Assembly: GCA_014905825.1 (NCBI GenBank) | Contig: JACGCN010000016.1 | Location: 992,001-1,056,000 of the forward strand | Length of the DNA stretch: 64,000 bases | From: Lyophyllum atratum | Taxonomy: Eukaryota; Basidiomycota; Agaricomycetes; Agaricales; Lyophyllaceae | Direction: 5' to 3' | Shown here: positions 22,101 through 33,866 of the stretch, piece after piece | Layout of the letters: each line of letters starts with the position of its first letter | How positions within the stretch are numbered: position 1 is the first letter of the stretch | Position numbers and translations under genes: made by a program | Notes under the pieces: generated by a model | What the model saw: only the letters and a program-made list of their open reading frames with translations | The model's database searches: none | What the model was told of the DNA's origin: nothing

Positions 22101-24540
22101 GGCATTGTTGGCTCCCTTGACACTACTTCCGATATTCCTTTCCTCACCCCGGAGCAGAGGCTTCGCCTCGGGAATTTCTCCAAACAAAGCATCTTCAAGC
22201 CTGTTCTCAAGCACATTACGGAAAGTGGAAATGACTGGATACCTTTCTTAGAATCAAGCAGTCCGGAAACTTGTGTCCCTAAACCTTGGGAAGCCAACAC
22301 TCGTAAGAGTACAATCCAGACTAACCCATTATCGCCTCTAACATCCCTGTTTCCAGCTGCGATCGAAGCTATTCGTGAATTGTTGATCGTTAAGTGCTTC
22401 CGGCCGGACCGTCTCCTGCAGTCCACGGCGCTGTTTGTCAGGGCAGTCTTCCAAACCGACCTTTCAATCGAATCCACCTTCGACCTTGGCATGATGGTGT
22501 CGGATGAGGTCCCAGCTTCTACCCCTGTCGCCTTGGTATCCGTTCCTGGCTACGATGCCAGCTACCGTGTCGAAAACCTCATCCAGAATACTGGAGCTCG
22601 CTCAACTTCAGTCGCCATGGGCTCCCAGGAAGGCTTTACACTCGCCGATCAGGCCATTGCTGCTGCGTCCAGGCAAGGAACATGGGTGCTACTCAAAAAC
22701 GTCCACTTGGCACCATCGTGGCTTGGCCAGCTCGAGAAGAAGTTGCAGACCCTGAACCCAAACCGCAACTTCCGACTCTTCTTGACCATGGAAGCGAACC
22801 CTGCTATTCCTGTCAACATTTTACGCCAGTCACGTCTGATCATGAACGAACCACCCCCAGGAATTAAAGCGAACCTTCTCGATTCTCTCCGAAGCATCAC
22901 TTCCTCCCGTCTTTCGAAAGGCCCAACGGAGAAAATCCGGCTCTACTTCCTCCTTGCCTGGTTCCATGCTGTCGTACAGGAACGTCTGCGTTATGTTCCC
23001 CTTGGCTGGAGTAAGACGTATGACTTCAACGACTCGGACATGGCTTCCGCATTTGGCACCATTGACGCCTGGCTCAACTCAGTCTCCAAGGGCCGGACTA
23101 ATATCGACCCGGCCACCATCCCCTGGGATGCCCTCCGTACCCTCATCAAGCAATCTGTGTACGGCGGGCGCGTCGACAGCGACTTTGACCAGCGTATCCT
23201 GGATGCATTCGTCGATGGACTTTTCACGCCTGCCGCATACAACGTCGACTTCAATCTCGTGCCGAGTACCACGGGCAGCCAGCTTCTTGAGGCACCGGAT
23301 GGCACGAAGATGGAGCACTTCCTGTCTTGGGTGCAAGCCCTGCCAGACCGTGAACCGCCCTCATGGCTCAGTCTCCCTCCGACTGCGGAACGCGTCATCG
23401 CTATTGCTCAAGGTACGCGCATACCTTCCTTGATAGCCCCTATATGCATTGATCCTCTTCTTTTTGCCAGGTAATGAACTCCTGGGTCAGCTCCGGAAGA
23501 TGCGGATGCTGTCGGACGACGATGATGACACCACAGCTGTTGCCGCCGCCAAGACCCAGACCTCGCAGCAGCCGGCCTGGATGCGCACGCTCCTCGAGCG
23601 CTGCAAAGAGTGGCTCATTCAATTACCCTCGGTAAGAACTCACTTCTTACCGTTCTTCCTCCTCGGTTTACTGAGAATTTCCATTTACAGAAACTCAACA
23701 CTCTGGCGAAGCAATCTGGCGAGTCGGAACCGCTGCACCGCCTGTTCTCCCGCGAGGGCGACATCGGACGCAGATTGTTGGACCAGGTACGCAAGGACCT
23801 CGGAGACGTCGTCATGGTCTGTCAAGGCGAGCTCAAGCAGACGAACCATCTGCGCACCCTCATGAGCAGTCTCACCAAAGGTACGTACCTCCATTCTCTC
23901 CTGACTGCATTCTATGCTGAATACCATGCCTCGCAGGCACAATCCCCGCACACTGGCGCCGCTACAAGGTGCACAAGGCTATGGCCGTCTCTGCATGGAT
24001 CGCGGACCTCTCCCGAAGACTTGCGCAACTTGATAGTATTGCAAGCATGGATAACCTCAATAACATCGAGGTGTGGCTCGGTGGGTTGTTCTTCCCGGAG
24101 GCGTATATCACGGCCACGCGTCAGGCCGTCGCGCATAGGAAAAAATGGAGCTTGGAGACGTTGAGTCTGCGGCTGGACATCGAGCGGGTGAATGACCCCG
24201 AGGCATTCATTGTCGACGGTACGTTCTTTCTCTCCGCTTCTGCGTATACGGTTTTGTCCAGGTGGCTAATACGTGTGTGATAGGGCTTGCACTGGAAGGC
24301 GCGTCCTGGGCTACGGATAGGCTCGCACTCAATGATGGTGAGACGGTGCGGCTCGGCTCCTCGCAGGTACGCTGGGTGCAGGCGGAGGAGGGCTCGAAGA
24401 CACAGGCCGGGCTCGTCAACCTTCCCGTCTACCTCAACAACGACCGCAGTGACGTGATGTTCACTGTCGACTTACCGTTTGACAACAGTGCCGGCGCACT
24501 GGTCGCCATGCGCGCTGTGTGTCTCACCGCTGGAGGCTGA
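13110..24540 (+). CDS. Cytoplasmic dynein heavy chain, motor half only (tail-less)
   Basis: A 3,473-residue minus-end microtubule motor. Exons: 13110..13115, 13167..13413, 13468..14032, 14082..14166, 14217..14311, 14362..14441, 14498..14511, 14562..14607, 14658..15770, 15825..16112, 16168..16243, 16297..16644, 16686..17159, 17211..19092, 19148..19854, 19907..23412, 23471..23631, 23691..23880, 23937..24218, 24284..24540. The linker domain (residues about 15-650) is followed by AAA1 GPAGTGKT (about 747), AAA2 GPSGTGKT (about 1053), AAA3 GPPGSGKT (about 1426) and AAA4 GVSGSGKT (about 1768). The stalk coiled coil and microtubule-binding domain lie in exon 16 (about 2030-2330), then AAA5, AAA6 and the C-terminal domain. 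Full-length chains are about 4,600 residues; the N-terminal 1,100-residue tail that dimerises and binds intermediate chains is missing. The first coding exon is six nucleotides. Intron 12 (16645-16685) has a GC donor. Confidence 0.95.
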
Positions 24541-24695
24541 TTGAGGCGCCGACGATTCTTTAATGACCTGACATGATCATACCCATACATACCTTCCTTC
24601 CAATGATACCTAATTAACTGCACTTGCATCGTAACCTCGATACGATCCAGATATATAATGTACATGATACATGCATATTACGACCAGAATCAATA

Positions 24696-25873
24696 TCATG
24701 AGTCTTTAGAATTTTGCTTGACCTCGCTTCCACCGACGACGTGTAACACCTTCCAATCAATCTCAACGCCCTGCTCCCGGAAGATCTTGCGCGCGTCCTC
24801 GGCGATGGCCTCGAACCCGCCCGTCGCGAGAGCGAGGATCGTGGGGCCTGCACCAGAGAGACAGATGCCCAGCAGCCCTGGGTGTGTGGAGGGTGTGATA
24901 CATGATGTCACTTCGGGGAGGCCAGGAATCTAAAAGCAGACGCGTGAGTGGGGGATATTGAAGGACGAGTAAGGAGACGCACGAGGGCTTTGCGGTAGGG
25001 CTGGTGCACGCGATCCTTCATAGCTTCATAGATCAGACCTGGATCCGGGGGCGTCTGTGCCAGTGCTGTCGTGAGCACCGCTAGCCGCTGCAGATTGAAC
25101 ACCTAATCGCCTTGAGATTTCTTCAACGAGATCACAAAAAGGCATGCACACACCAAGTCTTTCCGCGAATACATCGCCGGCAGCACATCTCTCGCTTTCG
25201 CCGTGCTCAGCTCAAACCGCGGAATAATCGCTACCGCCTTGATGCTCTCCGCCCATCCAAAACGCACGTAATGCCCGATCCCAAACGGCGGTATCGGCGG
25301 GTTAAGCCCCCAGTCCGCCCCGGCGTCCGGCGGGTACTCTGGCAGCACCTCACTCAGCGGCACACTCGCGGCCTCGGTTGCCTCCTCGTCCAATTCCTTG
25401 AGATATGAACCGACGAACCCGCCAACCAGGGCTGCGGTGACGTTATCAGGATGTCTTTCGACCATAAGAGCAAAGTCAAGAAGACGTTCGATGGGCAGGT
25501 TGAGCTGCCCGAGCTCGTTGCCCAGGAGTACACCCGCGATGACGGCGGCGCCGGACGAGCCCAGGCCGCGTCCGAAGGGGATCTCGTTATCGGCGTGTAT
25601 GGTGAGATGGGAGGGGAGTTGGGAGATATGGTTGCAACGCAGAACGTAGAGCGCGACGCGGGTGGTGAGATTCTTGTAGGCATCGAGGGGGACCTCGTCG
25701 GCGCCCTCTCCGGAGTATGTTATCGTTGCGGGCTGGTAGGGGGGATCTTGGGGAAGAGCGGGGACGGTGACGGTGAGGGTGAGGTACAGTGAGAGGGAGA
25801 GTCCGACGACGTCGAAGCCGGGGCCAATGTTAGCCGATGTGGCGGGGATGCGGATGGTAAATCGGCGGGTCAT
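24696..25873 (-). CDS. THR1: Homoserine kinase
   Basis: A 357-residue GHMP kinase that phosphorylates L-homoserine in threonine synthesis. Exons are 25873..25154, 25102..24983 and 24929..24696. The N-terminus is IPATSANIGPGFDVVGLSLS, the ATP-binding glycine-rich motif is PFGRGLGSSGAAVIAG, and the C-terminal GHMP motif is GLLGICLSGAGPTILAL. Length fits the family. The start is the ATG at 25873; an upstream in-frame GTG gives a few extra residues without support. It is convergent with the dynein gene, with 155 bp between stops. Confidence 0.95.
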
Positions 25874-26686
25874 GGGGCGCGACGACTTGTACACTATCGC
25901 GAGTCATTTTGAAAGGCAGGAGCAGATATTCGGTTTTTCGGCTTTACGCTGCCAAGGCATCGGCTTGTGAATATAGCATGTACAAAGTACAGGTTTCCTC
26001 CTCCGCATCTTTGAGCAATAGCGACGAGCGTTACACTTTTATATTGCCAATTCTCTTGTCCCGAGTTTAGCACTCCAGTGCGGATCCCACTGCAGGCTTG
26101 CCAGAAGCACTCATCCAGGACATCTACCACGTCTATGGGGTTTGCGCCGCAACACTTGCCTTACGCATGATGACATTGATGGAACGCGAAAGACGTAATC
26201 GCATGCGTTCTTCGCGAGCATGAGTTCACTAAAATGGCGGTATATGATGCAGGACGTCGAATGCGCCACTTTACACGGAATAGGGCTTGCGTCGCGCCAC
26301 TTCCTCGGAAGGTAGGCAACATTGGCATTTCGGACTAAACGGCTTCTCTTTCTGAATTCTCAATTGCTGGCATGCGATGCGACGCATTCATGCTTCTTCT
26401 TTTTATACTTGAGGGGGCCGTTTTTGGGTGTTCGAATATGCTTCGTTAAACTCATTCCGAGTACTTCATGTGCATGTGTGAGACTTGCGATTGGGCCTAC
26501 GTGCGTATGTATGGGAAGGGAAGGAATCATTGCCAACTCGTACGACGCGAGGCAAACTTTACAGCGAGCATATTGTATGTTTATGTGGATGTACGTGAGA
26601 CGAGAGCCGAATGTGGCGAAGAGAGGAGGAAGGACCCGGCGACAAGAAAACGCAAAGCGAAAAAAAAACCCACACCACCCCCAACC
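25874..26686. other. Intergenic DNA, THR1 promoter side
   Basis: About 810 bp between the start of THR1 and the stop of the next minus-strand gene. It carries the THR1 promoter, including the TGACTC element listed separately. Open frames here lack family resemblance. No gene is seen. Confidence 0.55.
25901..25906 (-). promoter_or_regulatory. TGACTC element, possible Gcn4-type bZIP site
   Basis: On the minus strand the sequence AATGACTCGCG lies about 28 bp before the THR1 ATG. TGACTC is the core of the site bound by Gcn4/CpcA regulators of amino-acid synthesis. The match lacks the final A of the full TGACTCA site and is very close to the start codon. Given a threonine-synthesis gene it is plausible but unproven. 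Confidence 0.3.
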
Positions 26687-28801
26687 CTACCTCCCAACCC
26701 CAGGCGACGCCGCCGCCGGCTGCTGATACGCCGCAGGCGGATAATACCCCTGCTGCCCCTGCCCGCTCCTCAAATGCGGCGGCAACACCGGCGTCCCCTG
26801 CCCCGTCGGCGTCGGCGCATACACCGTATTCGCCACCGCCGGCGTCCTCGCCCCTCCAAAAAAGCTCCCATACGTCGACGCCACCTGCGGTTGCGGCTGC
26901 AGCTGCGGTTGCGGCGTGCCAGGTGCCGACCCCTGCGCCTGCGCCTGAGCCTGCGCATGCTGCTGGTACGCCACCGCCGCCGCATTGTACCACCCCGAGT
27001 ACGCAGCGGCGGCATACCCCTGCTGCTGCTGCCCATAGTAGCTCTGCTGCATCGGGACCCCGCCCTGCATCTGCTGCGCCTGCTGCGGCGTCGGCGCAGC
27101 ATAAGGGTAGTACTGCGGCGTGTACTGCGGGTACTGGGTCTGCTGTGGGATCGCGGTGCCGTTGGCGGGACGGTAGGGTTGCTGCTGCGGCATGTGCTGC
27201 GCTGTGGAGCCGTAGGCGTAGGTGTACCCAGGGTATTGCATTGCGACTGGGGTGGGGGCGACGACGGGGACTGTCGCGGTGCTGGCGGGGGTAGCCATGG
27301 GGGCGATAGGGGCGATAGGGACGGGAGTGGAGGTGGGAACGGGGGCTGAGCGGGATTTTTTCACGGTGGTGTCACCGCGTAGGGCGACGGGGCCTGTCGT
27401 GGTGGTTGCTGGGAGAGTGCCGTACCAGCCCTGTGTCGGCTCGAGGGCAAGGGTCCGGTGGAGCTTGTGAAGGACGGCAGGGGGTGGGACGATTGTTGTT
27501 GGTGGTTGGTCTGCGTCCTTGGAGGAGGCGCGTGGTCGGAGGGACGAGAGGACTGCTAGAGAATTCATAATTCCTTGAGCTAGACAGACATTATTAAATT
27601 TAATGAGCTTTCAGAACACGAGGAAGGGCATACCAGTATCCCACTCTTCTGAGCCTTCTTCGGCCTTGCTGTGCTCACCCTCCTTGCTCAAGCGCGAAAT
27701 TTGCAACTCCTCGAGTCTCACTAATGCTCCGCGATTCCTCTCCAGCAGCTCCTGCACCGCGTTCTCCAGCTCCAGACTGTCCAGCGCAGCCTTGATGGAA
27801 GCGACTTCGTCCGGCGGGAGTAACTCTTGCAGCTCTTTATCCAGATCCACATGAGGAGCTTTTCCAGGCACACCTTCTTCCGGGGCGGTCAGTGGGTCTA
27901 AAAAGACTTCCTCGATGGATCCCCGACCCTCCCGCCTCTCTCTTAGAGCTGCCACCCGTTTTTGGCGTTTCTCGTGAGATGCATAGAGAGCAAAACCGAG
28001 CTCGCGGCGGCCTGCGACCTCTGCATTGTGGTCAAAAGAAGGGGCAAAGCTGGCCCAGTGGCCGTAGTCTAGAAAAGTCCCGGTTGTGACGCTACGTTGG
28101 GCAGGGAGGTGTTTGGCGGATGGGAGGGGCCGTGAAGAGATGTAGGAGCCGAGGGTGGGGACAGGATTTTTTGGCGGAGAGGCGGGAGTGGGGAAGACAG
28201 CGACAAGTTCAGCGTGTGCGGTAGGGAGTCGTTTTAGCGCAGAGGTGAGGGCTGAGTCAGAGTTGAGGGAGGTCCAATAGTCTTGACTAGGGAGGTGCTG
28301 AACGAGGGCATACTTGACGCCTTCTACGGTCTTCGGTTCTGATGGGTCGGCGTCGGTGGGGAGGATGGAGTCGAGGGAGAGGGGAATAGGGGTGGTGTGT
28401 TTCGAGGCCTGGTCCAGAAGGGAGACAGCGAGATTGCAGAAGCGGAGTTGCTGGGTTGCAGTGGACGATGGCTTCGCCCGGGGCAGCGATGAGATGGGGA
28501 ACAGATGCTGCACCGCTGCACGCAGGATTGGTAAGGGCTGCCTATCAGAGAGCAGTGCCCGTAGCGATGACGACTTTTCGGGGCGGTCGAGGACGGGAAA
28601 GACGCGGTCAAGCAGGCCCTGGGTGTCTGTCATCTCGAGAATGTCGAGGATGGCGGCGGCATGCTCGTCGGGGATGGGGGGCGGGGGGCCGTCATCGTTG
28701 CGGGAGAGCTTTGGGGGCGGCTGGTGGGTGTCGTCGTCGTCGGTGCGCTTCCTTTTTTGAGTGGTGGCAGCGTGGGCAGAGGAGCGTGTGGCTCTGGCCA
28801 T
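26687..28801 (-). CDS. Conserved fungal protein with Gln/Ala/Pro/Tyr-rich C-terminal half, probably nuclear
   Basis: A 686-residue protein I do not recognise by name. Exons are 28801..27634 and 27579..26687. The N-terminus has a basic stretch (QKRKRTDD) that could be a nuclear signal. The next 350 residues look globular and include a helical ELGFALYASHEKRQKRVAALRERR segment and coiled-coil-like ELLERNRGALVRLEELQ. The intron joins EEWDT to AQGIMNSLAVLSSLRPR in frame. The C-terminal about 230 residues are low complexity: Thr/Pro/Val, then Gln/Tyr/Pro/Ala runs with little charge, a prion-like composition seen in transcription and RNA factors. A stop at 26687 is taken, though a GTAGGG directly before it could be a further donor. 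It is head-to-head with mL43, 84 bp apart. Confidence 0.7.
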
Positions 28802-28885
28802 GACGCGCAGCTCTCAACTTTCAAAATTCAATCACGTCGCGTTCGCTGCAAAGAGAACAGATTTTCAAACTCCGCACTCTCTTCA
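28802..28885. promoter_or_regulatory. 84-bp head-to-head promoter
   Basis: Only 84 bp separate the ATG of the Q/A/P-rich protein (minus) from the ATG of mL43 (plus). No TATA box is visible. Both 5' untranslated regions must be very short or overlap the neighbouring gene. Confidence 0.5.
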
Positions 28886-29354
28886 ATGTCGACTGCCATC
28901 CTCAGAGGCCAATTGCGCTCCTTCCCCGCCAACGGCCATGCTACCTTTGTACCCCAGATAAGGAAGCTCGTATTCGAGTGCTGCGACCGCTGGCCATCCT
29001 CGCACCTCACCCGCACCTTTCTCCTCACAAAACTTCAGGCTCTCGCACGCGAGAACCCCCACGTCGAGATTGTCGTCCGGCAGCGCATACACCGCGAGCC
29101 CATCGTTCGCGGTTTCTACGGTGCGCTATATTATACATCTCATAACGCCCTCTCATTCTTTTGCAGTGAACAACAGAGACAAGGTCATCCCACTCAACGG
29201 CCTCGCTCTCACCGACATCAACCAAAAAATAAAACTCCTACTCGACTCTTCCGGCGCAAAAATAAAATCCCTCAAGCGCCGCAACGTAGAAAGTACCACG
29301 GAGTCTACCAGGGGCATCTGGAGCGGTCTTCACGCCGACCGCCCTCTCCTATGA
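28886..29354 (+). CDS. Mitochondrial large-subunit ribosomal protein mL43 (yeast MRPL51 type)
   Basis: A 140-residue mitoribosomal protein with the L51/S25/CI-B8 thioredoxin-like domain. Exons are 28886..29120 and 29167..29354. Family features are QIRKLVFECCDRWPSS near the N-terminus, FLLTKLQALARENPHVEIVV, and the strand HREPIVRGFYVNNRDKVIPLNG, which spans the intron. The C-terminus is basic (KSLKRRNVEST). The first residues, STAILRGQLRSF, are basic and hydroxylated as in a mitochondrial presequence. Length is normal. Confidence 0.92.
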
Positions 29355-29781
29355 ACCGACATACACATCACGTGATACGCGTATACACAACCCTAGTATT
29401 TTTAATGGATCTAATCATATACACGACTCTGAGCGTTCCGAATGTGCCATAGCCGAGGTCTGCGTTCCTGCATCGAGGCCCGGAACCTCAGTCTCGCTGC
29501 ACCTCACACCAGCACGTACTTGCTATCTTCTCCCCATCTCCGATCACCCCTTACACGTGTAAGTCGCGAGGTATTATGTATGTAGCATATGAGTCGGCCG
29601 AGGACTACAGTGGCTCTTCTCCCTTCCCCTGCTTCTGTCTAGCGCTTCCCCTCTTCGAGTTCGACTTGGAAAGACCAGTTCCCAGTGGCGTCTGCGCTCA
29701 TTTCCGACTGACTCACTAATCCACCCAAGTCTTCCTGCTTCTTTCTTGGCTTGCGAAATATAAGTTCAAGAACCACTAATC
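29355..29781. other. Intergenic DNA between two plus-strand genes
   Basis: About 430 bp. It carries the 3' end of mL43 and the promoter of the next gene; a pyrimidine-rich tract at 29620-29650 and TTCCTGCTTCTTTCTTGG at about 29728 precede the ATG at 29782. No gene seen. Confidence 0.5.
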
Positions 29782-32700
29782 ATGTCCTCGGTAAGCCTTT
29801 CCCCCTGTCCCCATATGCAGACGCTCACGCGCCTCCGTCAGATTCATAGTACACCTGAGATGGACGACATCTCGTCCCTGGCACTGACCATTGACGAGAT
29901 TCGGTGGCTCCACGCTAGTGAGGCTATCATCGATTCTGTACGTTTGGCTCCTCCTGCGCCGTTTCTCTCGTCTTACAAGTCTTTCAGCCCACAGAGGAAA
30001 TCGAAAACGACATTGATGCAGCACCGTCAACACACGACGACTGCGACAGCATCTTCAATACTAGCGCAGACGCAAGTCTGACCATGAGCGACTCTGCCGC
30101 ACCCATCTGCGCTCAGGTATGTCACGTCTTCATTTTCTCGGCATCCATGTCCCCGATCACGTTCATATCATTACCCCAACTAACTTTCATCTCTCACCAC
30201 AGACCCCGCTCACGCCACTCTTGACTCCTCCCCTTATCCAGGAGGATGTCTTCCAGGTGCCTCCACCCATGCCAGTGGAAGTAGCGCACTCGGCAAGCCC
30301 AACCATGCGTTCACGCATGCCCCCTTCATCATACTCATATAAGCCCCTCGCACCCACACTGACCCTGGCTACCAGCCTCCCCACCCCTTCCTATCCGCAC
30401 TCTCTCCGCACAAACCCCCCGTCCCTGCGCCGCAACAGGAATTGGAACAAACACCGTCACTACCATCTCGGCCCTGGCACCGCTGACGGTGACTCCTCCC
30501 CCTTATCTATCTCTTCCTCATCGTTGGACTTGTCCATGCGCCTGCCGTATGCCTCGACCTCATCATCTCCCTCCACACCCACACGGCACTCACCAAAGGC
30601 CAGTCTAATCCCCGTCCCCAGCGCTCCCACAACGCCCATCCGCACACGATCGATCCCTCGCACCCCCACAACACCCACCACACCCACCCAACTCTCCCGC
30701 TCACTCCCGACCTCGCCACACCGTACAGAGTGGATCTACCGCCACCCGAAACCGCGCACCCCGCCCTTGCTCTCAGTGTCCACATCGACATCAACTATCA
30801 CCCCCAAACCGTCCTCGCCCAAACACCTCTCCCCCAAGACCCACTCCCCGACCAGCCCGTCACGCCTCCCGATCCCCGTCCGCGCCCGCACGCGCTCTAC
30901 TTCCGCCCGCACGAGCCCCATCACGAAACAGCGCCCTCGGCCGCAGACAGGGTACCTCGCGCACGCCATGTCGCACGCGAACACCAGCGGCAATGGAAGT
31001 GGAAGTGCGATGGCGAAGAAGCCGGTGCAGGTGCACTCGACGATCCCTGCGCGGGCGGGGCTTGGGAAATCCGGTAGCATCAGGCAGAAGGAGAAGGGCA
31101 AGGAGAAGGAGAAGCAGAAGGAGGAGAAGGTCAAGGAGAAGCAGAAAATGGCTTCACCGTTCTGGGGCCTCCTCCGTGCACGCCGTGGTGATGAAGACAG
31201 GGACAATGAGGAGATCGAGGGCTCACCAGGGTCGAGGATCCTGGACATCGTGAACAGTGCCGCATCCTCGAGCTCAGTCCTTTCGTCACGGGGCGGTGAT
31301 GACATCCAGGATGAAGGTGATAAGAAGGGACAGGGCAAGCCGAAAGTGAAGACGGACAAGGGAAAAGGGATAGCTCTCATGCTGGGCAAAGGCAGGCCGA
31401 GCATTCGCCCATCCGTGCACAAGCGCAGCGCGTCACTCACGTCCACCCAGTCCACCACCTCTACAACCCCGTCCACCGCCGACACCATAACCTCCACCTC
31501 AACCGCCATACCCGCCTTCTCCCTGCCAACCGTTCCAGACGCTCCACAAGCATCCTCCTCGCCCCCTCGCAACCGTGCCTCGTCTTCCTCTTCCAATTCC
31601 TCAGACTCCTCCGCCTCTTCCGCCGCCCACTCAACCTCGACCGCAGCCACCTCCCCCTCCCCCTCCGTCGTGGCCTCATCCCCAAAATCCCTTCATCCCA
31701 TGCCCGCCAAGTCCATCCTCACCCGCTCCGCCTCCACCTCTTCCCGCGCACCCCCCTCCTCCCTCGCCGCACTCTTCTCCCGCGGCGGGTCTGCAACAGG
31801 CTCCGCGAAGAGCGTGACGTTCGTGGATGAGCCGACAGTACACTATCCGTACACCGAGACGTACCGGGAACACGAGTACATGTACGACCAGAGGCAGTAC
31901 GGCAGCGGGGACGAGGACGACAGGTCGAGCGTCGGCTCTGGCGCCGGGCTGAGCAAGAACGCGCTGGCCTGGGAGATGGGTGTGGACGTCGAGAGTATGG
32001 ATCTGAGCGTCGACTCTGACGAGGGTGTGAATTTGGATGCGGAGCTGCAGCTTGATATTGGGCAGATGTATGTTGCGCCGGAGCGAATCCGGATTGGGGG
32101 GATTGAGGAGGTGGAGGAGGAGGAGGAGGAAGGGGAGGATGAGGTGTATGGCGAGGAACGAGGTGTGGAGGAGGAGCGGGGACGGGATGTCAAAGTTAAG
32201 AAGGGGAAAGGGGTGGAGGGTGGGCTGAAGCGCTTCCTGAGTCTTACTCGGTCTGCGGGAGGCAATGTGATGAAAAAGGATGACCCCCCCAAGGAAAGCA
32301 TCAAGAGCATCGCGAAGAGTAAAAGCACCTCAACACGACCATCCATCTCAGGTCCCTTCGCCCTCGGATCGCTCCCGCCTCCTTCCCTCTCATCCACCTT
32401 CTCCCCTGGCTCGCCTTCGCCCACCCATAATACACATGCCAACTCAGCGGCAGGCCGCTCCACCGCCTCCCTCAGATCCAACCAACCACGCTCAAACCTC
32501 TCCCGCTCCCGCTCAAACTCAAGCTCCACCTCATCCCGTATGTACACCCACACACGCCACCCCCAACCCCCACCCTCCGCCAGCACCACCCCATCCGCAC
32601 CCACACACCTCAAGTCCCACTCCTACTCCCACGCCCCACCTGTACGCCCCAGACCGCACGCGACCTACCAAACCCCTATGGCGTCAGATCCCATCCCAGT

Positions 32701-32890
32701 GCGCGGGCCGTACCCCGCCTCACTACGCCCCGCACCGTCGTTCGAGAGCTTCCGCAGCACCGCCGGGCGCAGTGTGCGCAGCCTCGGGAGTGTGAGGAGC
32801 ACGGCGAGCACGCGCGGGTTCCGCGCGTGGCTTGCGAAGGTGGGGGAGGGGATCGGGATTGGGCCTGGCGACTCGGAGGTGCAGGAATAG
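29782..32890 (+). CDS. Large Ser/Pro/Thr-rich disordered protein with candidate PP1-docking motif
   Basis: A 980-residue protein of unknown function. Exons are 29782..29790, 29821..29937, 29988..30116 and 30203..32890. The first 80 residues are acidic and partly helical (DDISSLALTIDEIRWLHASE). Most of the rest is Ser/Pro/Thr low complexity, with basic Lys/Glu runs near 31085-31150. One island of conserved-looking sequence holds AKSVTFVDEP and a Tyr-rich stretch (31807-31890). KSVTF fits the RVxF motif used to bind protein phosphatase 1. Further acidic blocks and a second Ser-rich region follow. The three small 5' exons were joined because they stay in frame and have good splice sites. Codon composition gives long antisense open frames, which are shadows. 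Confidence 0.65.
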
Positions 32891-33866
32891 AAGCCGGTAG
32901 ATTGGTTGATAGATTGTTCGCTGCCTGGCATTGCCAGCGATAGATGCGTATGCGTACGCAAGGCCATACCACGCATGGACGGACGGACGGATGGACGGGA
33001 CACGAGACACTTTCTTGGTTCTTGGGTTGATCTTCGGGCTCGACGGCGCACTATGGCGTTTTTTCCCTATGCATATGATCATGACATGACGCTCTATGCA
33101 CACCATGCACATGCACATGCAGCATGCTCGATGCTTTTCTCGTCACTTCTGATTCGACGTATGTATGTGTATGTCTAGCGTACTGGTACATCTGCATACA
33201 CTTCGCGCTCCCTTGCCTCTCGTGGCTAGAGCTTACTTATTATTTTTGTATGCATACTGTATAGGATACACGTATATTTCTTGGAAGCTGTGGCATTCTT
33301 ATTACCGTTAGACTAGATATTTCTACAAGCCATGATGATGGCGAAGATAGCCAGGCAGCCTACACATGTAGCCAGGGTATATAGATGAAGGTTATATTCT
33401 AATGCCAAGCTCCTTGCTTCAATGAAAAGTCATCGACCAGACCGTTTCAACATGTGTACCAAACGTGTTCCCCACTGGCAGGGTCGTGGGGCCATGTCCG
33501 CCGATTGGTGGACCTTTCGCCGTTATCCAACACCTGCCCTGTCCCTTCACTGTTCATGAGGACAACATGACTTCACGGCTTGGATAAGTAAACAATAAAC
33601 ATGATGCAGGGCAGTCTAAATGCACCTGTGCCCAATTAGCGTTGAATTGGGAGTGTGTAAGGTACAGTGTGGGTAACAGAAATAAATAACATAACCGTTA
33701 AGAGACAAGGATGGTTGTATGAGGGAAAAGGAAAGGGTAGGGTAGAAGGTACAACTTGTTATTCCGTACAGAGAGGCCGGACACGAAAGGACAGGAAAGA
33801 GGCTAAAAAGCAGGAGCTTTTCTACAGTATACCAAAAAAGAAAGGCGAAGTAAAATGAGGAACATG
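32891..33866. other. Intergenic DNA between convergent genes, with short simple repeats
   Basis: About 980 bp. It contains a short GGAC-type repeat (about 32976-33000), CACATG repeats near 33105-33125, and A/T-rich DNA with ATGTATGTGTATGTC near 33160. These are 3' flanks of two convergent genes. No coding region can be supported. Confidence 0.55.

Noticed and set aside
26468..27349. 293-codon plus-strand open frame made of Arg, Leu and His runs
   Set aside because: It is a shadow of the Gln/Ala/Pro-rich gene on the other strand.
30736..31650. 304-codon minus-strand open frame
   Set aside because: It is antisense to the Ser/Pro-rich gene and arises from its GC-rich third positions; no family resemblance and no splice-consistent extension.
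32976..33000. GGAC-type simple repeat as a minisatellite
   Set aside because: Only a handful of imperfect units; too short to call as a feature of note.
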